Source of the DNA: JBEVJC01 sp040510375
GTDB taxonomy: Bacteria > Bacteroidota > Bacteroidia > Chitinophagales > Chitinophagaceae
Direction of reading: 5' to 3'
Length of the DNA: 64,000 nt
Assembly: GCA_040510375.1 (NCBI GenBank)
Contig: JBEVJC010000030.1
Location: 30,435-94,434 of the forward strand
Made by a program: the position numbers and the translations under genes
Shown: positions 52,042 to 60,600 of the stretch, in pieces
How the letters are laid out: each line of letters begins with the position of its first letter
Numbering within the stretch: the stretch's first letter is position 1
Notes under the pieces: model-generated
Databases searched by the model: none
Seen by the model: the letters and a program-made list of their open reading frames with translations, nothing else
What the model was told of the DNA's origin: nothing

Positions 52042-53310
52042 ATGGTTTACCAGACAGCGGAAGAAGTTATTCAAAAGATTGTAAGTGGCAACCGGGTTTT
52101 TGTACATGGAAGTGCAGCCACACCAACAACGTTGATCAATGCACTTTTTGAGAGGAGGGCCTCCCTGAAAAATGTGGAACTTGTGAGCATCACCACTTTG
52201 GGCGACGGGCTCTTTAACGTGCCTGATTTCAAGGATCACTTTTTTATGAATTCCATGTTTGTTTCCGCGAATGTCCGCGAACTGGTTAATAGTGATGCCG
52301 GAGAATACATCCCGGTGTTCCTGAGCGAAATCCATCATTTCTTTGAACGTGGTCTGTTGCCAGTTGATGTTGCGCTGGTCCAGGTATCGCCACCGGATAA
52401 ACATGGGTATTGTTCACTTGGTACATCGGTTGATATTGCCCGCTCGGCTATGACATATGCCAGACATGTAATTGCACAGGTGAACCCCCGTATGCCAAGG
52501 ACACATGGGGATGGGATGATTCATGTAAAAGATATTGATTCAATGGTGTGGTCTGACAAGCCGTTGCCTGAAGTTGATTACAGTTACCGATCCAGTGAAG
52601 CGATCAGGAAAGTTGGAACACTTTGTGCCAGTCTTATCGAGGATCGCTCAACCCTGCAACTGGGAATCGGTGCCATTCCGGATGCTGTGCTCTCATGCCT
52701 CCATCAACATAAGGACCTCGGGATTCACTCGGAAATGTTTTCGGATGGCGTTGTCCCGCTGGTGGAAAAAAATATTATAACGAACAAGTTTAAAAAATAC
52801 AATGCAGGAAAACTGGTCTGCAGCTTTGCAATTGGTACCAAACGTCTCTATGATTTTGTGGACGATAATCCTGCTGTTTCATTTCAGGAGATCAGTTATG
52901 TGAATAATCCTGCTGTTATTGGTGCGCATAAACGTATGGTCGCTATCAATTCAGCTATTGAGATGGATATCACCGGCCAGGTCTGCGCGGATTCCATCGG
53001 CACCTATCAATACTCTGGCGTAGGTGGCCAGATGGATTTTATGCGTGGTGCAGCACTCTCGGAAGAAGGGAAACCTGTTATAGCAATCACGTCGACCACA
53101 ACGTCGGGTAAATCAAAGATAGTTCCCAGCCTCAAACCGGGGGCGGGTGTAGTTACTACGCGGGCCCACATGCACTATGTCGTTACAGAATATGGTATAG
53201 TCAATCTTTTTGGAAAAAACCTCAAACAAAGGGCGGTTGCTCTGATGCAGATTGCGCACCCCGACCACCGGGAAGAACTGGACAGGGAAATTTTCCGGCG
53301 ATTCGGCTGA
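52042..53310 (+). CDS. acetyl-CoA hydrolase/CoA-transferase family protein
   Basis: The 422-residue protein belongs to the family of acetyl-CoA hydrolases and 4-hydroxybutyrate CoA-transferases. Visible are the CoA-binding stretch TLQLGIGAIPDAV, the catalytic glutamate Glu231 in HSEMFSDGVV, and GVGGQMDFMRGA near the C-terminus. It moves CoA between acetate and another acyl group, a reaction typical of fermentation and energy shortage. It is 17 bp behind the PLD-like gene and probably co-transcribed from the dyad-controlled promoter. The exact acyl substrate is unknown. Confidence 0.82.
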   Translation: MVYQTAEEVIQKIVSGNRVFVHGSAATPTTLINALFERRASLKNVELVSITTLGDGLFNVPDFKDHFFMNSMFVSANVRELVNSDAGEYIPVFLSEIHHFFERGLLPVDVALVQVSPPDKHGYCSLGTSVDIARSAMTYARHVIAQVNPRMPRTHGDGMIHVKDIDSMVWSDKPLPEVDYSYRSSEAIRKVGTLCASLIEDRSTLQLGIGAIPDAVLSCLHQHKDLGIHSEMFSDGVVPLVEKNIITNKFKKYNAGKLVCSFAIGTKRLYDFVDDNPAVSFQEISYVNNPAVIGAHKRMVAINSAIEMDITGQVCADSIGTYQYSGVGGQMDFMRGAALSEEGKPVIAITSTTTSGKSKIVPSLKPGAGVVTTRAHMHYVVTEYGIVNLFGKNLKQRAVALMQIAHPDHREELDREIFRRFG

Positions 53311-53313
53311 GGG

Positions 53314-53327
53314 TTGAGCAGGATCAT
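53314..53327. promoter_or_regulatory. near-consensus CRP/FNR-type dyad
   Basis: TTGAGCAGGATCAT keeps TGA-N6-TCA, with G at the fourth position of the left half. It is 96 bp before the start of the PepSY-like protein gene. Confidence 0.3.
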
Positions 53328-53422
53328 AGGAGGAACTGACGATAGTGGGCCGACTGCCCGGTCCGGAAGGCGAGATTCGGGGAATCAAATTATCTGATCA
53401 TTCACTATTAAAATTTTCAGTT

Positions 53423-53929
53423 ATGAAATCTGTCAGACTATTTTCAGCAATAATGCTTTTCGTTGTTGCTTTTTCATTTCGGGCAATGTCTCAGGAGGTG
53501 CTGCCTGAGGTTCGGGTTATTGCTACCAGGTACAAATACCTTAGCGCTGTCAACAATGCAGAAACGCCCAGGCCGGCTAAAGTCCTCGAAAGCAAAGCCG
53601 CAGCTTACGATGTCCGGAACGCTGAATATTATGAAGACGATTACGACACCTATTTTGTTTCGTTCATCATTCCGGAAGGCGAGATACTCGCTGCGTATGA
53701 CCAGACCGGAAAGTTATTACGCACCGCCGAAAAATATAAAAATGTAAAACTGCCCAAAGCTGTGGCAGACGCGGTGTTGGAGCGTTTTCCAAACTGGCAT
53801 ATTGCTAAAGATATTTACCTGGTTAATTATTACGAAAACGAAGGAGCCGAAAAAATTTACAAATTGCTGCTTGAAAATGGAAATAAACGGCTTCGGGTTA
53901 AGGCAAACGACAAAGGTGAATTCCTATAA
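53423..53929 (+). CDS. secreted PepSY-like protein
   Basis: The 168-residue protein has a signal peptide (to ~residue 24, FRAMSQ). Its C-terminal part (about 110-165; VKLPKAVADAVLERFPNWHI, then YKLLLENGNKRLRVK) looks like the PepSY-like fold of periplasmic inhibitor or adaptor proteins. I chose the ATG at 53423 because it starts the signal peptide; upstream codons are open but lie in the intergenic region. A small gene follows 16 bp downstream. Its role in the island is unknown. Confidence 0.68.
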   Translation: MKSVRLFSAIMLFVVAFSFRAMSQEVLPEVRVIATRYKYLSAVNNAETPRPAKVLESKAAAYDVRNAEYYEDDYDTYFVSFIIPEGEILAAYDQTGKLLRTAEKYKNVKLPKAVADAVLERFPNWHIAKDIYLVNYYENEGAEKIYKLLLENGNKRLRVKANDKGEFL

Positions 53930-53945
53930 TTTTGACCGTATCAAC

Positions 53946-54161
53946 ATGTATTCGAAGTCTGCAAATTCGAGCGACTTCAACAACTACCCTTATTACTGGG
54001 AATCAGTACTGGTTGATCTTGCATTCCTGAGAGCGATCTGTTCAGTCAGGACAAATCGTTATCCGCCGACCGGGGGATGGGAAGAGAGCCCTTACAACAT
54101 CGGGCAAATGCTGGAGCAATACCGGAAAGAAAAAGTACTCGTGCTTCAACGTCAACGGTAA
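53946..54161 (+). CDS. small unknown protein (71 residues)
   Basis: A 71-codon frame from ATG 53946 reads with normal codon use: NNYPYYWESVLVDLAFLRAI, then TGGWEESPYNIGQMLEQY. There is no signal peptide or membrane helix, and I do not recognise the family. It lies 16 bp behind the PepSY-like gene on the same strand, and the USP-operon dyad begins nine bases after its stop. It is therefore likely the last gene of the preceding operon. Confidence 0.55.
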   Translation: MYSKSANSSDFNNYPYYWESVLVDLAFLRAICSVRTNRYPPTGGWEESPYNIGQMLEQYRKEKVLVLQRQR

Positions 54162-54170
54162 ACATGGGGA

Positions 54171-54184
54171 CTGACAATTGTCAG
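54171..54184. promoter_or_regulatory. CRP/FNR-type dyad of the four-USP operon
   Basis: CTGACAATTGTCAG is a perfect 14-bp palindrome (core TGAC-N4-GTCA). Its centre lies about 63 bp before the start point predicted from the TACGTTTG box at 54229-54236, a typical class I activator position. Confidence 0.62.
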
Positions 54185-54228
54185 CCCGCTGACTGCCGGT
54201 TATCATTGCCGGCAACATAAGGTTGGTT

Positions 54229-54236
54229 TACGTTTG
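54229..54236 (+). promoter_or_regulatory. -7 promoter element of the USP operon
   Basis: TACGTTTG matches TAnnTTTG and lies 13 bp before the ATG of the first USP gene, leaving a very short leader. Confidence 0.5.
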
Positions 54237-54249
54237 AAAAAAATAAACA

Positions 54250-55077
54250 ATGAAAAAGATACTCATTGTGTTTGATGGTGGCCATTTCTGCGAATCTTCC
54301 CTGCAGTTTGCCCGTAAACTGAATGAAATCGATGCCATCCTGCTTGTAGGATCCTTCCTGCCGCAGGTGGATTATGCCAATCTCTGGAGTTATGCAGAGA
54401 CAAGCCGATTTGGAGCCAGCGTTGTTCCTCTTATTGAGCCTGCAGAAGCTAACCATGTTCAGGAACACATTAAACAGTTTAAGGCTTTTTGTCACACCAA
54501 CCATATTGCCTTTGAAGTCCATACTGAATACTATGATTTTGCCCTGCCTGAGTTGCGGAAAGAATCACGTTATGCCGATCTCGTGATCCTGAGCAGCGAA
54601 CGTTTTTTCCGTGAGGCCGGTATTGCTGAACCAAATGATTACCTCAAAGAAGTAATGCATAATCTTGCATGTCCCGTTATACTGGTGCCTGACAAGCTGG
54701 TTTTCCCTCAAACAAATATACTTGCATATGATGGCAGCGAGTCAAGTGTGTTTGCGATCCGTCAGTTCAGTTACCTGTTTCCCGGACTGGCAAAACGAAA
54801 GACCAAAGTTATCTATGCAAAGTCAGATTCCCTGACTGATCTGCCAGGTGGCAAATCAATCCGCGAACTTGTCAACGCACACTACCCACAGGCGGAATGG
54901 GTCAGGGAAGACTTTTCACCAAAAAAGTTTTTCAGTACCTGGCTTGCCGAACAGGATGAGCCATTCCTGATCACCGGCGCATACGGCCGTACGGCTATAT
55001 CGCGCATGTTTAAGAAAAGTTTCATCAGTGAGATTATCTCCGAACATCGTGTCCCCATTTTTATTGCTCATCATTAA
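54250..55077 (+). CDS. universal stress protein, USP operon gene 1
   Basis: The 275-residue protein has two USP folds (MKKILIVFDGGHFCESSLQF...; second from ~157, NILAYDGSESSVFAIRQF). The C-terminal nucleotide loop reads GAYGRTAISRMFKKS, in which the second glycine of the ATP motif is replaced by lysine. It is the first of four USP genes with gaps of 5-9 bp, so all are co-transcribed from the promoter with the perfect dyad. It is more like the next two proteins than the fourth. Confidence 0.83.
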   Translation: MKKILIVFDGGHFCESSLQFARKLNEIDAILLVGSFLPQVDYANLWSYAETSRFGASVVPLIEPAEANHVQEHIKQFKAFCHTNHIAFEVHTEYYDFALPELRKESRYADLVILSSERFFREAGIAEPNDYLKEVMHNLACPVILVPDKLVFPQTNILAYDGSESSVFAIRQFSYLFPGLAKRKTKVIYAKSDSLTDLPGGKSIRELVNAHYPQAEWVREDFSPKKFFSTWLAEQDEPFLITGAYGRTAISRMFKKSFISEIISEHRVPIFIAHH

Positions 55078-55086
55078 ACCAGCTAT

Positions 55087-55911
55087 ATGGAAAAGTTAAT
55101 TGTTGCACTCGATGCACTAAACTATAAACCCTCGGTGGTGAAGTTTGCCTGTTATATTGCCAGGCTTACGAACTCTTCGCTGACAGGGCTGTTCCTGGAA
55201 GACCATCTTGCACTGGCCGGCTCCGCTAAACCGGTTAGATGGATGGAAATGGGACAAGAGCACCCGGGCGATGAAAGCCTTTCAGAGAGCCATGCGATTC
55301 TTCGCAATATTGAAGTTTTTCAGAATACCTGCATCAGGGAAGGTGTGCGTTCTGGATTTACAAGGGGGGAGAGTTATCCGGCAGTGGACCTGGTATCAGC
55401 TTCCCTTTTTGCCGATCTCGTCCTGCTCGATGCAACACTTACATTCAGTGAATTTGATGGCGTTCCATCCGGATTTGTGAGGGATGTCATGTCGAGGATC
55501 AAATGTCCGGTGATTGTTACACCCGAATCCTTCGATGCAGTGGATGAAATTGTTTTCACCTATGACGGGCACGACTCTTCCGTTTTTGCGATGAAACAAT
55601 TTACTTACCTGTTCCCGGAATTCTCTGACAAAAAAGTCAGTCTTATCCATGTTAACAAAGATGGCGAATGGCAGGGTGACGACAGGCAGATGTGCCAGAA
55701 ATGGCTCTCGGAGCATTTTTCAGCGATCGGCATACAAGTGCTTCGCGGGCATACAGAAGACCGGCTCTTCGATTTTCTGTTCAAACGCAAAAATGTGTTT
55801 CTGGTGATGGGTTCATATAGAAGGAACTCGTTGTCGCGTTTTTTCCGTCACAGTCATGCCGACCTTATATTAAATACTATACCCGTACCCGTTTTTATAA
55901 CCCATTCTTAA
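55087..55911 (+). CDS. universal stress protein, USP operon gene 2
   Basis: The 274-residue protein is a double USP (MEKLIVALDALNYKPSVVKF; second domain from ~157, FTYDGHDSSVFAMKQFTYLF). The C-terminal loop reads GSYRRNSLSRFFRHS, with arginine for the first internal glycine and histidine for the last. ATP binding in the canonical way is therefore doubtful. The gene starts nine bases after gene 1. Confidence 0.82.
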   Translation: MEKLIVALDALNYKPSVVKFACYIARLTNSSLTGLFLEDHLALAGSAKPVRWMEMGQEHPGDESLSESHAILRNIEVFQNTCIREGVRSGFTRGESYPAVDLVSASLFADLVLLDATLTFSEFDGVPSGFVRDVMSRIKCPVIVTPESFDAVDEIVFTYDGHDSSVFAMKQFTYLFPEFSDKKVSLIHVNKDGEWQGDDRQMCQKWLSEHFSAIGIQVLRGHTEDRLFDFLFKRKNVFLVMGSYRRNSLSRFFRHSHADLILNTIPVPVFITHS

Positions 55912-55920
55912 ACTGACATC

Positions 55921-56763
55921 ATGCGCAAAATAATTGCTGCTATGGATGGCCTCCGGCCTTCGCTGGCCACGAGGGAATATTCAATGGATCTTGCGGTAAA
56001 ATCCAAATCACTGCTTGTAGGCGTGTTCCTGGATGACTTCGATTACAATTCATATCGTGTGTATGACCTCTTAACCGAAAACTCCGGTAATATCACCACT
56101 GCCAAATCCAGGCTCGACAAAAAAGATGCTAAAACCCGTGCAGCTGCTGTGGCAGATTTTGAAAAGGAATGTAAAAAGAAAGGCATTGATTATATCATTC
56201 ACCGGGACCGGAATGTGGCTATCAGAGAACTGATCAGGGAAAGTATTTATGCTGATCTTCTGGTAATCGAAAAAAATGAAACCCTGACAAACCATCCGGA
56301 GAAGTCACCTACCACCTTCGTGCGGCAGTTATTATCCGATGTTCAGTGCCCGGTTTTAATCGTACCGCACCATTATCATCATTTCGAAAGACTGGTATTA
56401 CTGTATGATGGGGAGCCATCATCGGTTTTTGCTATCAGGATGCTGGACTATACAATTCCCCAGCTGCTCGGGCTAAGGTCTCAAACCGTCTTTGTAAATC
56501 CCCTTAAACAAAAAATCAGGATGCCGGAAGATAAGTTGATGAAAGAATTTATGGACCGCCATGTACCTGATACCGATTACGTGGTTTTGCAAGGCGAGCC
56601 TGAATCCACTATCCTCAAGCGACTCAAAAAAGAAAAGGCAACTACGTTGATAGTCCTTGGCGCTTACAAGCGGGGCAAAATATCCCGCCTTATCCGGCCG
56701 AGCCTGGCAGATACATTGTTGGCAAAAACCAATCTCCCGCTTTTTATCGCCCATAACAAATAA
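55921..56763 (+). CDS. universal stress protein, USP operon gene 3
   Basis: The 280-residue double USP (MRKIIAAMDGLRPSLATREY; second domain from ~159, LLYDGEPSSVFAIRML) has the loop GAYKRGKISRLIRPS, again without the canonical glycines. Genes 1-3 thus share a modified GxYxR...SR motif and form one sub-family, probably by tandem duplication. Nine bases separate it from gene 2 and five from gene 4. Confidence 0.82.
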   Translation: MRKIIAAMDGLRPSLATREYSMDLAVKSKSLLVGVFLDDFDYNSYRVYDLLTENSGNITTAKSRLDKKDAKTRAAAVADFEKECKKKGIDYIIHRDRNVAIRELIRESIYADLLVIEKNETLTNHPEKSPTTFVRQLLSDVQCPVLIVPHHYHHFERLVLLYDGEPSSVFAIRMLDYTIPQLLGLRSQTVFVNPLKQKIRMPEDKLMKEFMDRHVPDTDYVVLQGEPESTILKRLKKEKATTLIVLGAYKRGKISRLIRPSLADTLLAKTNLPLFIAHNK

Positions 56764-56768
56764 ACTGT

Positions 56769-57593
56769 ATGAAAGTAATTATTGCTCCAACCGATTTTTC
56801 AAGGGCTTCAAAAAATGCAGTCCGTTTCGCGGCCGATCTAGCCTGCTCGGTTAACGCTGAGTTATACCTGCTCCATGTTTGCCAGATTTACACGATAGCA
56901 AACATTCTGGCAGAGCCATTACGTCGGGAAAGGATTTTAAAAGAAGCAGATGATGCTATCCAGGGACTGCACGAGGAAATCATCCAACGCACAGGGAAAA
57001 AAATTCCGGTACAAACCGCTATTGTGGAAGGAGAGGTTGTACCCTCCATCCGGAGTTTTTCGGCGAGAGTCCGTCCTTCTTTTGTAGTAATGGGAACTCA
57101 CGGTCTCAGTGAGATTGGGATGTTGTTTTTTGGAAGCACAACTGTTCTTGCCATGAATGAACTTCAGTGGCCGCTGCTGATGGTGCCGCCCGAGGTTCCA
57201 TTCAGGGAATTCAAACGCATTGGTGTTGCCTGCGATTTCAGGAAAATTGAACAGGGCTTTCCGGCTGCAGAAATCCGGGAACTCAAGGAAAGATTTGATG
57301 CAACGATAGAGGTGGTGCATGTAAAACCGCCATACGAGGAACCGTATCCCGTTGAAACAGTGGAAGCTGCAATGCTGCTGCAGGATATGTTGCATGAATT
57401 GAAACCTTCCTGGCATTTTATTGATGGTGAATCAGTCCGCCAGGGCCTTGTCGGATTTACACGCGGGCAGAATCTGGACTTACTGGTTGTTGTTCCCAAA
57501 AAACATAGAGTGTTCGAAGGTATGCGTCGCAGAAGTTACAGTCGCGCAATCGCAATGAGTTCACCCGTTCCGTTGCTGAGTATTCATCAATGA
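56769..57593 (+). CDS. universal stress protein, USP operon gene 4
   Basis: The 274-residue double USP begins MKVIIAPTDFSRASKNAVRF. It keeps the full ATP-binding motif in its first domain, MGTHGLSEIGMLFFGSTT (G-x2-G-x9-GS). In start, motif and C-terminus (SSPVPLLSIHQ) it resembles the USP at 44790, not its operon neighbours. It ends nine bases before the convergent beta-galactosidase gene. Confidence 0.85.
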   Translation: MKVIIAPTDFSRASKNAVRFAADLACSVNAELYLLHVCQIYTIANILAEPLRRERILKEADDAIQGLHEEIIQRTGKKIPVQTAIVEGEVVPSIRSFSARVRPSFVVMGTHGLSEIGMLFFGSTTVLAMNELQWPLLMVPPEVPFREFKRIGVACDFRKIEQGFPAAEIRELKERFDATIEVVHVKPPYEEPYPVETVEAAMLLQDMLHELKPSWHFIDGESVRQGLVGFTRGQNLDLLVVVPKKHRVFEGMRRRSYSRAIAMSSPVPLLSIHQ

Positions 57594-57601
57594 TTGCCGG
57601 A

Positions 57602-60600
57602 TTACTTATTGATTTTAAATGGTTTTATCAAACTTGTGAACTGTATAGTTTGGGGAATGGTTTGATATTTATTAATCACCCCCATTGCCGTGCATCCTAC
57701 CCCGGTAGTCTGGTAGTCGAAATTGAATGTTACTCCATCCGATTTGATCAGATGATAGGTGTATTTTGCCTTTGACAGATTTTCAGTGCTGTAATTATAG
57801 CAATTGAAATTGAATGGTTTTGCTGCTGAAAACTCAATTCCTATTCCATCAGCATTTGTCAGTCGCACATAGCGGTTTTCGGTGCGCAAGCCACAATCCT
57901 GAGGCAGCAGATACGGTACAAACATCGCATCAACAGTCGACTGATAATGCCCAATCCGATAACCGGTTTTGCGGTCTGGATAATTCTCCTGTGGCCCACG
58001 TCCAAACCATTCTACATTTTGCATTTGGTCATCGAAAATCCATTTTGTCCCGATGCGTGGCAGCGACATGGGCATTTTTCCATTCGGATTAATTGTGTGT
58101 TGTAAACTAATTTCACCTTCGGGCGAAATTGTATAAACCATCTCATTTTCGAAGCCAGCACTGCCTGCATTTCCAAAAAGAGTAATTTCACGAATACTGA
58201 CAATTGTATTTTCAGCGTTATTTTCAACCCGGAATGATTCAAGTTTTGACTTCATTTTATCCAGACCAATGGAATACCATGATGTGGCAACCATCCTTCC
58301 GTAGCCCTCAGTTTTAGGAAATACATTAACCGAATAAGTGGTCCAGTCGTCCTGTTCGTTCGCCAGAGGTGCACGCCAGACATTGAGTTGCGCTCCCTGT
58401 TTCAGCAATTCTGTACCCATGTATGTCATGGAATACAATTGCCCATCAGCTTTATTAAAGGTATAATCGAAATTTACTCCGGATACAATCAAATGATGTT
58501 CATTATCTGTCACTTTTAAAGGATCGGTTTGATGCTGTACCAATTTTTCATCGGCAGGAACAATCCATGGCAATTCCAATTGATCCCAACACAGTTCAAA
58601 ACCCTTTGGCGCCCATTGTGTAACTTCTTTCGTATGAAAACTAACTGTTGCCAGATAGTTTGCACCGGGTTCTAGCTGAGGCTTCGGGATAGGAAGAACG
58701 TAGGTATTTTTTGATTCCGGTTCCACATCCACCTCCAATTTTCCGGAAGCAATCGGGATTCCATTTTCTTCCAGGTTCCAACGTGCTTCAAAGGCATTCG
58801 TATTTGTAAAAAAGTTTCGGTTCTGCACTTCAATTTCCATTTTTTCGGCATTGCTCCACTTTACAGAAATGGGTTGAGCCGACTTTTTCATTTGCCACAT
58901 TTCAGGCTCCGGAACCCGATCGGGCCAGATACATCCATAGGTACGTGCTCCGATCCCATAGCTGAAAAAAGCGCCTTGGTTTTGCTCCTTTTCAAAATCG
59001 AGCCACAAAGCTGCCCGATTTTTCAGGTCCGGTTTTGCTGCAAATAAATCATTGATTTCAATCGCTTTTGGGAAAATACCTACCTGGTCGATAATGGCAT
59101 CGCACAAATAACCGGAGGCATGCTGCCCATGTGTCTCGGCATTCTTGCCCACATTAAGAGGAAAAGGGAAATTGGTAATGTTCCCGGTGACCGGTTTTTC
59201 AGCTACCTTTTTGTTGTCGATAAATAATGATATAGATTTCCCATTATAAATACCTGCCACATGATGCCAGTTTTGTGTCCAATCGTTGGGTAATTCACCA
59301 CTAACAACTGTTTTCTTCGATGTGTAGACATAGAAATCGAGCGAGCTGTCACCCATTTGCTGCAAACCAAATTGATAGTTTCCTTTGGTGAGCAGTGTTC
59401 CACCCATTTTTATTAAATCGCGTGGAAAAATCCAAAACGAAACCGTCAGTTCATCACCCGAGATTTCAATATTTCTATCCTGATAAACTTCCACCCACTG
59501 ATCGTGACCATTCAGATCAATACCTTTTCCATCGTGTCCGGCAACCAGTTTGGCGCGTCCCATGATGTGGGTTGCAACGTTGTTTGGTGAAGAATCGGTC
59601 AATTTGCGAACTGGCTCGCGCAAGCCTGGACTCACGAAATCCCAGATTGCTCCGCCCATGATACGTGGATACTGGTAAATCACCTCCCAATATTCGTCCA
59701 GTCCGCCACCGGCATTTCCGGCAACCGAAAGGTATTCGTCCAGAAACGATGGTCGCGGATCAACACTTTCAGGAACCAGCCCCACCTGGTTTTTGAGTTC
59801 AAAAGGTGATGGGTAACGTGGCCCGATAATCTCTTCGCAAGGGTGGGCAAAAGCATTTCCGCCATACATCCAATATCGTGTAGAGTCGTATTTCCGGCCT
59901 TCGTCAATCACAGCACAAATATTTTTCCCTTCGCCACTTTCATTTCCGGCGCTCCAAAACAAAATGCTGGCATGATTACGATCGCGAAGCACCATTCTCC
60001 GGACACGTTCACGATACATGGGCTCCCACTCAGTCTTATCGGACAAATATTCAGTTGCATGAGCTTCATCTCCTGCTTCGTCAATAACATACAATCCGTA
60101 TTCGTCGGCCAACTCCAGATACCTTGCAACCGGTGGATAATGTGACGTCCGTACACAATTGATGTTGAATTGTTTCAGTATTTCAAAGTCTTTCCGGATG
60201 GTAGCTTCGTCCATCGTGTGCCTCAAATCGGGATGTTGCATGTGCGAGTTAATGCCATTTAGTTTGATGGCTTTTCCGTTCAGATAGTAAACCTGATGGC
60301 GAATTTCGGTCTCCTTAAAACCTATCCGACCGGCAATTACCTCTTCGGTTTTTCCCTCCCCATTAATTAATTCAAGGGTTAACCGATAGAGATTGGGCGT
60401 TTCTGCGGTCCACTTTTCAGGATTTAATACTTCTGATGAAATATTAATAATTTGCTTCTTATCAGCGGTTATTTGAACCGCATCAGAAGTAAAATTCTTA
60501 ACCAACACATTGTCTGAATTAAACAGGGAAGCTCGAACCTTGTAGTTCTGTTTGTTGGTTTTTGATTGGTTATTTACCGTAATCTGCAAATTCAGTTTTG

